The notes beneath the pieces are model-generated. The model had not been told where the DNA came from and did not search any database. It saw nothing but the letters and a program-made list of their open reading frames with translations. From Parietichytrium sp. I65-24A (Eukaryota; Sar; Bigyra; Thraustochytrida; Thraustochytriidae), in the NCBI GenBank assembly GCA_012862575.1, contig BLSF01000031.1:454626-518625 (forward strand): DNA of 64,000 nucleotides. Direction: 5' to 3'. Shown here in pieces: positions 1 through 11,100 of this stretch. Numbering within the stretch: the stretch's first letter is position 1; every line of letters starts with the position of its first letter. A program made the translations under genes and the position numbers.

Positions 1-3000
1 CGATGTTTTGAATATGGTCGTCCGTGGACACATCCAATGACGAAGTCGGCTCGTCCAGCACCACAATCTTGCGACTGTTCTCATCGCGAAGTAGAGCTCT
101 TGCCAAGCTAAGCAGCTGCTTCTCGCCGACACTCATCGAAAGAGCATCAGACTGCGTAGCTTTAGGTGTAGAATCTGTGACAGCCTTCTTGGAGGCACCC
201 TTTTCTAGACTGAGACGCTTGCTGGAGGCGCCCCGAAGCTTGAGCAAAAGCTTGCTCTTGGCCTTTGCGAAGGACTTCTTCTTTGGCTTGGACTGATCCT
301 CCGCCGCTTCCTCGTCATCCTCCAGAGGCCCAGCGTACAAAAACTCTGGGTTGAGACCGACTTTCTCCATCACTGCGTGGAGCTGGGCGTCGGTATACTC
401 GTCGAATGGGTCCAGATTTTCTCTCAAACTCCCGCGCAACAGCAAAGGAGATTGCGGGATGATTGTGAGGCTGGAGCGCAAAAGTTGGAGCCCGACTTGC
501 TTGATATCTTGGCCATCAATGAACACGCGGCCAGTGGCGCATTCGTGCACTCGAAAGAGCAGAAGAGTAATGCTGCTCTTGCCTGCTCCCGTGCGGCCAC
601 AAACGCCGTGCTTTTCTCCGCCCTGGAAAGTGACACTAAAGTTCTTGACCGCAGGTGCAAGTCCGACGCGATATACGAGTGAAACATCTTCAAAGCGAAT
701 CGTTCCGCGTGACGGCCAAGCTTTGGTGCCGGAGCTCACCACGTCGCCTTCGCTAGAAGAAGGTCGCTTGAAAGAAGTTGATAGGCTCTTCGCCTCCTCG
801 TCTCCTGAGGAGACTACGATGGAGGGAGATGCAGAGCCATACTCTACTAGAGCTTTGTCGACATCTTGATACCACTGAGGCTCCTGTGGAATGCGATCGC
901 CACGATACTCTAGAATTCGCTCCAGGCACGTGAGAGCTGCAAAGCAGATAGGAAGCACGATGGACAAGATTCCCAAAAAGTACGGGACCAGGAAACTATA
1001 CGCCAACGCCAAACCCACAAGAGCTGGGTCATAGGAGTCCTTGCGGAAAACCACGATGAAGGCCGCCCCGGCGGAAAGAAAGAAGCTGATTACACCGCTC
1101 AACAGTGTCGCAAAGTTCACCAAGGAATGCGTCATGTACACGTTGGAAGTGTACCGGTCCACATGTGCATAGTGACGGTCGCAGAAATATTTTTCCAGCT
1201 GCATGCAGCGAATCAGGTCTCTTGCACCAACGGTCTCAGCGAGGTTGGTGAGGATAGGAGCGAGACTTTGGTTTGTGTAGCGCTTGACTTCTCTGTTGGT
1301 GCGGTCGATGGCGGTAATTTCCCAGATGAACGCGGCGATGCCAAAAGCAACGATGGCAACCAAAGGCGGAACGATGTAGCAGATGATTACGACAAGCGCC
1401 AAGAGGAGAAAGGTGAACTGGAAAAAGTCGTCAAACATGAACGCCATCTGACGATCTACCATGGACAGGTCGCCACTGAATCGACTGATGATGCGACCGG
1501 AAGGGGTTCCCTCATACCAAGAGATCGGCGCGTGAAGGAGGTAGTCGATGCTAGAGTCGTGTACATTCTTGGAGGCTCTCACGGACGATTGGGTATTAAA
1601 GAGCGACAAGCACTCAATACCGAGCACATTAAAGAGTGACAAGATGATGTAGACGTATGCTCGCGACAGGTGATCCTCTGAGCCTGCGGATCCGTTATTT
1701 GCAGATTTTACCCAGTTTGCCAAATAGAGATCTGCAGCAGCCATAAACGCATACGCAGAAATGGCGATTATCAAAGACACGGGCGCGCGGTAGATGCCTT
1801 GCATTCGCAGATACTCCATCGCGATGGATCCGCCCACGGACCCCTTCTTCCCGGTCTCTTGTGAGATCAGGACGTGATGCTCTTTTTTCTCTGCCTCCTG
1901 TTCTTCCTCTGCCTGCAAGATGCTTTGGATTGGTTGGCCATCCACCACTCCCTCCATGGAAGTGGCTCGTTCTTGCTCCATGCGGCGGGCTGCCCTCGCT
2001 TCCTTTCTTGACTGGCGCTCAGCCTTCTCTTTCTCGAGATGGGCTTCCATATTTCCGTCGCTGGCGGTTTCGAGACCAGACATCATGTGTTTGAGGACAC
2101 CTTCCGGGCGAGCACACAGCTCATCATAAGTGCCTTGCTCCGCAATCAAGCCGTCCTTGAGCACAATGACATGGTCGAAATGCGGAAGGAGGTGCAACTG
2201 GTTAAGAGACATGAGAACGGATCGTTTTTGTACAGAAGGCAAGCGACTCGGTTCCAATGTGCTCGGGGGGCGATCCTCGTAAATGTCTCCGAAGCGGCCG
2301 AGAAATCCGAGCACCGTTCGGCGAAAGAGGTTGTTCGCCACTTCAGGGTCCACTGCGCTGAGAGGGTCGTCCAAAATGAGAAGTTCCGGGCAATGATAGA
2401 GAGCGCGAGCAATTCCGACTCGCGCGGCTTGGCCCCCCGAGATGGTCTGACCGCGCTCTCCAATCTCAGTCTCGATGCCGTCGGGGAGATTCTGCAAGTC
2501 CACGTCGAGGGCCGAAGCGCGCAGCACTTGCTCGAACAAGTCCTCGTTGAGAGGGTGGCCCATGAGTACATTGTCGGTGATGGTTCCGCTCATGACGAAG
2601 GCTTTTTGCGGCACGAGGGCAACTTTTTCGATCATCTTCACCGAGCCGCGCTCAGCGTACATGGACCCGAGCACGCTGCTCAGGAGTGAAGACTTGCCGC
2701 TTCCCACCTTGCCAACGACAGCGACAAGATGGTTGTCCCGGTTCACGGTGAGATTGATGTTGCGCATCTTGAAGTCCTGCAGCGAAGTGCGCATAGTTGA
2801 CCCTGCGGATGGATTTACCTCAGGAGTGGATACGCTGTTGTCCACGGCCAAGTCCTTAGACGGATTCCAGGAGAAGTCAGCGTCCTTGATAAGGACGGCG
2901 TGTTGACTGGACTCGGGAAGTGGCTCAGGCGGAGGAGAGTCGTCCAAGTTGAGAAAACGCTTGATACGACCAAAGGAAACCAAGGTGTTGCCCAGCATTG

Positions 3001-4312
3001 CAAGCTGCATGGGAATACTGATGAGCGGCAGACGCAGACCTTGGAGGGATGAAATGGCCACGAAGATGGTGGACGGCGTCAGGTTCTCCGGGTCGCTGTT
3101 TGCGATCATGAGGATGGAGAACGAGGCCGCAAGGACTGGAGATGCGCGGCCGAGGTTGACAGAAGAAGCAGTGTACCAGCGGTACCTCCCGATGTATTTG
3201 GTTTCCATCTTGCGCGCGTGAACGAGTAGTTTCTGGAAAGGGACCTCCCACGCCATCATCTTGATGGCCTTGATGCCGGAGAGGATTTCCCTCAGAATGC
3301 TGATTCTGCGGTCGCCGAAAGCAAAGTCCTTCTCCTCTACCTTCTGCACGATCTTTGTAATTTTGACGTTGGCAAGTGCTATGGAGAACATAATTGCGAA
3401 AGCTATGAGTGACGCCATCTTGAGAGTGACGGCTAGAATGACGATGCCACCGATGAGAGACACGAAAGCATACGGGAGAAGGCACATCCACCTCCAGTCC
3501 TCCACCATTCTTGTGACATCACTCCCGACAAGGGACGACTCTTGCAAGCCCGCCCTGCTGACCGCAGACGCGGACACGATGGTGGACTTGCGGTGAATGA
3601 GGCTGGACATCCAGCACGTGAACCGCGCACCGACTCGGCAGGAGAGGAGTTGCTTGACCTGTGCCTGAATAATTCCTTCGATCATGATTTCCAATGAGAA
3701 GAGCAGGGCAAACCCGACACCTTCTGCTAAGGAGCTAGAGTCGTCCGACACGATGAGAATCATCCGTTTAAGTAACAAAGGACGAGCCACAGAAAATAGA
3801 AGCCCGTATACGAGGGACAAGAAGAGGCCAAGGTACAGCTCGAAGGCCTGCAATTTGAACAGCACGCGTACTAAAGAAGCCTTTTCGCGTCCATGCGTTT
3901 TAATCTCCTCAGCCCAGAGCTGCTCGGCGCGAAGGGCCAACGGAGCAGCTCGATCCTCGGGCGAGTTGAGCGGGACCTGATGCTCCTCCAGCGGTTTCTT
4001 GTACCCCTTCACGATGTACCTCACCCATTTGAAAAAGAACAGGTCGGCAAATTTTCCGTGCCGCACTGGCCGGGTCTTGTTGCTCTCGAGCTCAAACAGC
4101 AGCGCCTGGTCACCAACTCGGTGTCGCTGTTTCTTCTGCTCCTTGTCTTGTTCTGGCCGCTCCGAGCTGGGAGGCCCATTCTTTTCCGCCGTACTCTCCG
4201 CTTTCACGGTGGCCATCGTGCCGCTGCTTTCCGATGGAGCAGGCTCTTCTTGGCTCAGCTGCTGTTGCTGATCTGATGACATCTCTGCGCCTTGGCCGTC
4301 TTGGGAGGCCAT
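1..4312 (-). CDS. ABCC/MRP-family ABC exporter, C-terminus cut by window edge
   Basis: A full-type ABC transporter that would use ATP to export organic anions or conjugates across a membrane. The frame is open from ATG 4310-4312 (A at -3, G at +4) to base 1, giving 1,437 codons without intron. The order is a polar N-terminus, TMD1, NBD1, TMD2 and NBD2; no extra N-terminal TMD0 is apparent. NBD1 has Walker A GKVGSGKS (residues 534-541), signature ISGGQ (about 623) and Walker B LLILDDP, with Asp in place of the catalytic Glu as is usual in ABCC NBD1. NBD2 has Walker A GRTGAGKS (1239-1246), signature SVGEKQ and Walker B with DEP. The H-loop and tail of NBD2 lie outside the window. Two oddities are seen: a Lys/Ser-rich insertion of roughly 45-50 residues before the NBD2 signature, and Asn where the NBD1 H-loop His is expected. 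The substrate cannot be told. Confidence 0.93.
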   Translation of the reverse strand, partial: MASQDGQGAEMSSDQQQQLSQEEPAPSESSGTMATVKAESTAEKNGPPSSERPEQDKEQKKQRHRVGDQALLFELESNKTRPVRHGKFADLFFFKWVRYIVKGYKKPLEEHQVPLNSPEDRAAPLALRAEQLWAEEIKTHGREKASLVRVLFKLQAFELYLGLFLSLVYGLLFSVARPLLLKRMILIVSDDSSSLAEGVGFALLFSLEIMIEGIIQAQVKQLLSCRVGARFTCWMSSLIHRKSTIVSASAVSRAGLQESSLVGSDVTRMVEDWRWMCLLPYAFVSLIGGIVILAVTLKMASLIAFAIMFSIALANVKITKIVQKVEEKDFAFGDRRISILREILSGIKAIKMMAWEVPFQKLLVHARKMETKYIGRYRWYTASSVNLGRASPVLAASFSILMIANSDPENLTPSTIFVAISSLQGLRLPLISIPMQLAMLGNTLVSFGRIKRFLNLDDSPPPEPLPESSQHAVLIKDADFSWNPSKDLAVDNSVSTPEVNPSAGSTMRTSLQDFKMRNINLTVNRDNHLVAVVGKVGSGKSSLLSSVLGSMYAERGSVKMIEKVALVPQKAFVMSGTITDNVLMGHPLNEDLFEQVLRASALDVDLQNLPDGIETEIGERGQTISGGQAARVGIARALYHCPELLILDDPLSAVDPEVANNLFRRTVLGFLGRFGDIYEDRPPSTLEPSRLPSVQKRSVLMSLNQLHLLPHFDHVIVLKDGLIAEQGTYDELCARPEGVLKHMMSGLETASDGNMEAHLEKEKAERQSRKEARAARRMEQERATSMEGVVDGQPIQSILQAEEEQEAEKKEHHVLISQETGKKGSVGGSIAMEYLRMQGIYRAPVSLIIAISAYAFMAAADLYLANWVKSANNGSAGSEDHLSRAYVYIILSLFNVLGIECLSLFNTQSSVRASKNVHDSSIDYLLHAPISWYEGTPSGRIISRFSGDLSMVDRQMAFMFDDFFQFTFLLLALVVIICYIVPPLVAIVAFGIAAFIWEITAIDRTNREVKRYTNQSLAPILTNLAETVGARDLIRCMQLEKYFCDRHYAHVDRYTSNVYMTHSLVNFATLLSGVISFFLSAGAAFIVVFRKDSYDPALVGLALAYSFLVPYFLGILSIVLPICFAALTCLERILEYRGDRIPQEPQWYQDVDKALVEYGSASPSIVVSSGDEEAKSLSTSFKRPSSSEGDVVSSGTKAWPSRGTIRFEDVSLVYRVGLAPAVKNFSVTFQGGEKHGVCGRTGAGKSSITLLLFRVHECATGRVFIDGQDIKQVGLQLLRSSLTIIPQSPLLLRGSLRENLDPFDEYTDAQLHAVMEKVGLNPEFLYAGPLEDDEEAAEDQSKPKKKSFAKAKSKLLLKLRGASSKRLSLEKGASKKAVTDSTPKATQSDALSMSVGEKQLLSLARALLRDENSRKIVVLDEPTSSLDVSTDDHIQNI

Positions 4313-5724
4313 CGTGAACTACTCCTTTCCCTCCTCTCTGTGGAGGCAAGACAATGGCTTTTGGTTGGTGAACTTGAGAGACCCCAGCAGCTCGAGCTAG
4401 AGGTTCACTCGATTTCTATTTTCTCAGCCCCTTGACTGTGAGTGAGTGGACGATTGAACGTATTTTCAACGGGAGACAATGAGCGGAAAGACAATGGACC
4501 ACGCAGCAGAGCTCGATGACTGCCTCACTCACTCACTCACTCACTCACTCACTATTAGATAGCAACACACCCGACTGAAACCCTCTGAGAATCTCTGAGA
4601 TCGTGGGACAACCGTGCCGGCACCTTGCTAAAACTAAACGTATGATCAACGACTCTCGGCACGAGAGAATACGAGAGAGAGAGTACGTCCGCTTTTGTGT
4701 GCTCACAGCCAAGCACTGTGTGCGCCCAGCAGCGAGAGCTCTGCTCCGAGAGAGAGAAATTAGACAGAGATATCCACTGGACAGAGAGAGGTCAAACGCA
4801 AGCATTCACAGTCAAATCAATCGTCCAGTCAATCAGTTACTCAAGTTATCCATCAATCAATCAATCAATCAATCCCAAAACACACAGACAGAAAGAAAAC
4901 AACTCACATTCAGACACAACTCAGCCACGTGGGCAGCTTGGACAGCAACTTTGGCCAGCAACTCCAACAGCTCCAACCTCTTTTAGCGGCGGACAGGAGA
5001 GACAGGAGAGACAGGAGAGACAGGAGACAACTTGTGAACGGCCTCGAGGAGCGGAATGACTGGAATGACAGGGATGACTGGGATGACAGTCCGTCCGACA
5101 CTCACTGGAAAGTGAAAGTGAAAGTGAAAGGGAAAGTGAGAGAGCGGAGGATGGCGACAAACAAAGCCAAAACATCAAAATTCAAAACAAAACAGTTTGG
5201 TTTTGTTTGTTTTGTCGCTCGATGTTATTATTATTTATCTGTGGTCATTGCATTTTCTTATTTTCATTGAAGGATTTAGTTTTGTTTTGATCTGAACTGA
5301 CAGTGACTGTGAATTCTGAATTCTGAACGAACGAATAAAGAAACAAATGATTTTGACTGAGACTCAGAAATGAAACAGCGATCACTCTTACGCCGAGTAG
5401 TAAGTACTCGCTACGAGTGCAAGCGCGTCCCACGCCTCCTCTCCTGTCTACCAAGGAGTACTACAATCAAATACTCGACACTGTTATTGACACATCCACA
5501 ATTTACAGTAGAACTAGTGCACATGCCAATGGGCCGGGACCTTCCACTAGTAGGTATAGCGGAAACGGTGGGAGTGCGCTCGCACGATAATTCGAGTGAG
5601 GGAGGGAGGACTTCTTCAGGGTGTTAGCGGGGAGTAAGAAAGGTTAAGGACTTTTGACGCAATTTCCTGGTGAAAATGGGCTGGCAAATGTCGGACTGAT
5701 TGAGACTCAGCTATTCTAAACTTT
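4313..5724. other. intergenic, microsatellite-rich
   Basis: No credible gene seen. It is the 5' flank of the ABC gene and holds an ACTC run (4524-4553), a CAAT run (4850-4874), an imperfect array of about 10-base GACAGGAGAGA-like units (4992-5027) and a GAAAGT-type run near 5105-5140. Frames crossing these repeats are low-complexity. Confidence 0.6.
4524..4553. repeat. (ACTC)n microsatellite
   Basis: About seven tetranucleotide units in the 5' flank of the ABC transporter gene. Confidence 0.9.
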
Positions 5725-6961
5725 TAATAGTTCATGGGAGAGGTTTCGTGTTGTGTTGACATTGTTCATTGTTCATTTTCTGAGGGTAGGATAGGTTATG
5801 GTTTAATCGTAAGAAAGCTGAGAGAGATTGTGTTCTTGTGGATGGAAGAACTTAGGACAGATGTCTATTTATAGTCTCGTGCCTGGCTACTTATTTACAG
5901 ACCAAAATACTCTTCAAGTTTTGAAATAGATTTTCTCTTGTGTTTCGATGTCGTCTGCATTGCTGTGGGTTACAAGTGGTTACAAGTCCAACGCGAAATC
6001 CTAGCGGACCAGAGAACAAAGTAAGGCTCTTCGAGACCTACCGAAACGCGGAGCGGAACGCGCTCTTGAGCTGACCATCAATCAAGCTTGGTGAAATGTG
6101 CACACTCAAGTTTCGCTCTTTTTGCGGAACAGAGACCATCGACAGTGACAGTGTCTGAAAAAAGTTCTGAAAGGTTCTGAAATTCTGAATGTAACTTAAT
6201 TGTCATAACTCGTCAAGGGAATGAAATCGAGCTAGTAAAAAGCCGCTGTCTAAAGATGTCGAAAAATGACAATCCAATCCAATCCATTCCATTCCATTTT
6301 CCATAGTTTGTCTCGACAGACTGTGAAAGTGAATCCTCTCAAGAATCGTCTTCACTTGCGTGATGCGCCTTGAAGGCGAACCAAAATCACCAAAGGCACT
6401 TGGAGGCACAAATCTCAGCGGCGACATAAAACAGGCGAGGTCTCGACTGCTTCGCTGCTCGACTAAGCTTATGCTCAACTGATGTACATTTCTTTTTTGT
6501 ACGTACGTAAACTTACTATTTAGTCCTGGGCTGCGCGGCTTGATGTTCTTCGAGTCAGCGTGCGGAACAGAAATCCGCGAGGTGGAAATGGAAACGGGAA
6601 CGCTTTCATCATTGTTTATCGCGAGACGACTTTTGGTTCGCCAGGCGGAGATGGATTGTTCTCCAAAGACTTCGTCTTTCCCTCATCGCAAGAAGGACTC
6701 AAAACGGCTTGTTCCATAGAACAGCTTCAGCTCGAGAACGCGCTCGGTTGTATCGTGGACAGGAAACGAGAAAAAACTTTCGACTGCAATACTCACAACT
6801 CACTCTCACAAATCTCACAATCAACTAATTATGCTCGTTAACAACGCATTCACCCTTATCCAATAGTCTGAATAGGTCTTATGGCGCGTCATGGTCGCCC
6901 AGCTCCGGGTTTCCGAATCAATTTCTTTCCAAGCTATGAGAAAGCGAATATTCAAGCATAG
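5725..6961. repeat. 1.2-kb duplicated unit, copy 1
   Basis: This 1,237-base stretch recurs directly after the N at 6962. Both copies begin with TAATAGTTCATGGGAGAGG and end with CGAATATTCAAGCATAG. They differ by scattered substitutions and small indels, for example near 6160 and 6280. Short frames inside (minus 6203-6478, plus 6560-6841) exist in both copies. The plus frame carries several amino-acid changes in about 80 codons, so there is no sign of coding constraint. Confidence 0.85.
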
Positions 6962-6962
6962 N

Positions 6963-8179
6963 TAATAGTTCATGGGAGAGGTTTCGTGTTGTGTTGACAT
7001 TGTTCATTGTTCATTTTCTGAGGGTAGGATAGGTTATGGTTTAATCGTAAGAAAGCTGAGAGAGATTGTGTTCTTGTGGATGGAAGAACTTAGGACAGAT
7101 GTCTATTTATAGTCTCGTGCCTGGCTACTTATTTACAGACCAAAATACTCTTCAAGTTTTGAAATAGATTTTCTCTTGTGTTTCGATGTCGTCTGCATTG
7201 CTGTGGGTTACAAGTGGTTACAAGTCCAACGCGAAATCCTAGCGGACCAGAGAACAAAGTAAGGCTCTTCGAGACCTACCGAAACGCGGAGCGGAACGCG
7301 CTCTTGAGCTGACCATCAATCAAGCTTGGTGAAATGTGCACACTCAAGTTTCGCTCTTTTTGCGGAACAGAGACCATCGACAGTGACAGTGTCTGAAAAT
7401 TTCTGAAAGGTTCTGAAATTCTGAATGTAACTTGATTGTCATTACTCGTCAAGGGAATGAAATCGAGCTAGTAAAAAGCCGCTCTTTAAAGATGTCGAAA
7501 AATGACAATCCAATCCATTCCATTCCATTTTCCATAGTTTGTCTCGACAGACTGTGAAAGTGAATCCTCTCAAGAATCGTCTTCACTTGCGTGATGCGCC
7601 TTGAAGGCGAACCAAAATCACCAAAGGCACTTGGAGGCACAAATCTCAGCGGCGACATAAAACAGGCGAGGTCTCGACTGCTTCGCTGCTCGACTAAGCT
7701 TATGCTCAACTGATGTACATTTCTTTTTTGTACGTAAACTTACTATTTAGTCCTGGGCTGCGCGGCTTGATGTTCTTCGAGTCAGCGTGCGGAACAGAAA
7801 TCCGCGAGGTGGAAATGGAAACGGGAACGCTTTCATCATTGTTTATCGCGAGACGACTTTTGGTTCGCCAGGCGGAGATGGATTGTTCTCCAAAGACTTT
7901 GTCTTTCCCTCATCGCAAGACGGACTCAAAACGGCTTGTTCCATAGAACAGCTTCAGCTCGAGAACGTGCTCGGTTGTATCGTGGACAGGAAACGAGAAA
8001 CAACTTTCGACTGCAATACTCACAACTCACTCTCACAATCAACTAATTATGCTCGTTAACAACGCATTCACCCTTATCCAATAGTCTGAATAGGTCTTAT
8101 GGCGCGTCATGGTCGCCCAGCTCCGGGTTTCCGAATCAATTTCTCTCCAAGCTCTGAGAAAGCGAATATTCAAGCATAG
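6963..8179. repeat. 1.2-kb duplicated unit, copy 2
   Basis: Second, 1,217-base copy of 5725-6961. It starts at the first base after the N and runs on into unique sequence after 8179. The exact edge-to-edge match suggests two overlapping contigs, or two alleles, placed end to end. Confidence 0.85.
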
Positions 8180-11100
8180 CTCTGCACAACAACGTCGCCA
8201 TTCAACCAATGCAGAGAGAGAAGGGGGAGCGCCGACTTTGTGCCAAGTGAGGTAACGCTGTTGTGGAGATCTGCGCACTCGATTGCTGCAGTCGCTCTCG
8301 CGTCATGCGTTCAGGATCATACCATATTCTTTCTTTTTCTCCACAATCAACACACCGCCAAATGCCAATGCCAATTCCAATGCCGTCAAGTATTCTTCCA
8401 GGGCTCAGGCTGCGAAGCTGGCGGCCTGGAGACTGTGGAAACTCTGCTGGAGCCGGCAAGCCCGGATGACGCGTGGAGCTGGCCCAGCCTAAGCCTCCGT
8501 TGCCATTTTCCAACGCGGGAGAACTTCCATACAATCATTGAACAAACAGAGAGGCTCGAATGCGCCATCTCGCATAAATTTATCTTCGCGCGTTCGCCGC
8601 CCACCACCAGCAACAAACATAGCGACTGAACTGTACTCAGTACTCATGAAATTCAGCCCCGCAAGTTACAACCGGGCTATCCTGAATGAAGTGCAAAAAC
8701 GAAAGAGGCTGTCAAAAGAAAAGGAAAAGAAAGAAATGACTTCTCTCTCGTCGATCCTCATTTTTGTGGAGTCCCGAGCCTGAATGCTACACCTGTTCCC
8801 CTTTAATGTGGGTTCGACGTTCCCTGTTTACGAAGGAAGCAAAGTAGTATTCGACCAAGCAATCTTGGCCGTTAGGAGGTCGAATGACGGACTCCCAAGT
8901 CTACGAACGTCACCAAGCCCACACTGCACAAGGTACTGACCTGCGACACCGATTGGCAAGAGAAGTCTTTTCTGTCGAGAGGGACGCGCTTGAAACACCT
9001 TGAAATCCGCAAACAGAAGCGGTGTTGGCATTTTCGTCAAGTGTTTCCAAATGTTCCACCGCAGGGAGTAGTTATCAGCACGCATCCGTCGATCCATCCG
9101 TCGACTCATTGTCGGAGTCTAGCGGTGCAAAAGTTCAATATTCGTTTGTAAATTGCAAACACAAGAGATCATTTTACCGCCCACCAAGCTTGTTTTCATG
9201 AACATACATCCCACCAACCCTGGTCAACTCAACGAAGGGATGGAAAGGTACTATCTGTAAAGAAGAGCGAGTTTCTCTTGACCGCAAAGCACGAACAAAC
9301 AAAGAAACAACGCTGCTATATTCGCCGGAAGCCTCTCGCGAGGCCGAGGGAGGGATCCATGAAAGGAAATGACCACCAGCAAGTTTTGAAATGGTGCAAC
9401 GCTCTGCCAAAGTACGTCACAGGCAGAGCCGCCGCAGGGACGGAAAGAGCACTTCTTCTTTCTTCCTTCCTTCCGACATTGACTTCGTTCACCTCTTTGA
9501 GTGAGATTCATTCACAGCCAACTCACACTGTCAGGCCCATCTCCGCGGTGCAATTCGCCGTCATGATTGTCATGATTGTCATGATTGTCATGATGGGCGG
9601 AAAGAGAGCATCTTCTTTCATCTCACTAGCCCACGAAAGCGAAATGAAATAGGCAAAATACAAGCATTTTAATTGATTTGCAGTTGACTTTATTCCAAGA
9701 GCAAAGAAAAGCGCCGTCTGTATTTGTTTTTTCCTCAGTCGCTTTCACTCATCCTCGACGGCAATGGCGACCAAATTCAGTCCATCTTTTGCCCCAAAAG
9801 AAAATGAAAAAATGAACAAAAATTCATGTTCATAATAATGAACAGAACTGCGAAAAGAAGAAAGAAAAGATTCTTCCTCGACCACGTCTTAGTCCCCGCC
9901 ACTAAAGCCTTACCATATACCTACCTATCACTTACCTTAGGGACGGCAGTGCACACCAGTCGTATTCGACCAACTTAGCTTGAACTGTAGGACCATGAGG
10001 GTCACTTGGCGTCGTCGTTGGCAGGAGGGGGAGTAGCAGTGGATTGGGGTAAACAGTAGAAGTGAGCTGGGATTGGCGAGAGTGAAAGAGGATTGCATTG
10101 CATCATACAAATGTGATGCATTTTTTCGAATTCAAGTTTTTCGATGTTAAAAAAAATGAAAGTTTGATTTGGCGGAAAGCCTTTCACAGTCAGCCAGAAC
10201 ATACACAACGCAAGAAACTTGATCAACGAACTGTGCAATTCATACATTCATTCATTCTTTCTTTTGTTCAACGTCAAGAGTGTCAAGAGCGAAGGAAGGT
10301 TTCCACAAGTCACGAGTCACATGTCACAATAACTCAGAATTCACGCGCTCGAGTCGTGCCAGCCAGCGTCTGAGGTTGACGCCCGGACATTGTGGAAACC
10401 GCGGAACTCGAGCCTCATCCTGTCTGTCGCTGTTGCCAACTGCTTCCATCTGTTTCTATAAGCTTCTAGATCTGATTCCATCTACTGCCGCGCGTTCTGC
10501 GATTGCGTGACATGCGGGCCGCGAAATTACCGTTCTGGTGATGCATTACTGTTGCTCGGCAGACACGGCAGTACTCAGTATCAAGTCGTTGACGTTGGCT
10601 TGGCGCAGCAAGTTGAGGAACGGTGACCATGGCCATGATGACCATGGTACTCACAGAACTCATAGTGTCAGTACTGAGTACTGACCTCCAAGTTTACTGT
10701 ACAAGGAAGGAAGGAAGGAAGCCAGCGCCGGCGAAATCTTTGACAAGACTCCATCATCCGGCGGCGTCATCTGCCTCTAGCGCAGGGGTACAGAGAGAGA
10801 GAGAGGCACGCCTTCTTTTCTTTGCTTTGCTTTACTTCCCTCCCGTCGTCGTTTTGTTTTGTTTCTTCTTCTTCTAGTTTGTTGTTGTTGTTGTTTGTTT
10901 TGTTGTTTTGTGTCTCGTTGTTTTGTCTCCGCGAGCAGGATGAAATAGGCAACGCTGATTTCCAGAGTCTCGCTACTCCGTACTGCCATGAGGGCACACA
11001 AGCACAGCACAGTGCTGTGCGGGGCTCTCGGCATCTAGTAGGATAGGCAAATTCGCACGGCTCACAACTCGCATCTGACTTACTTGACTGTTCAACTTGG

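Noticed and set aside
6203-6478. A 91-residue minus-strand frame, repeated at 7449-7709, looking like a conserved gene
   Set aside because: It lies in the recently duplicated (or allelic) unit, so similarity proves nothing. The C-terminus diverges by frameshift, and the companion plus-strand frame has mostly amino-acid-changing differences.
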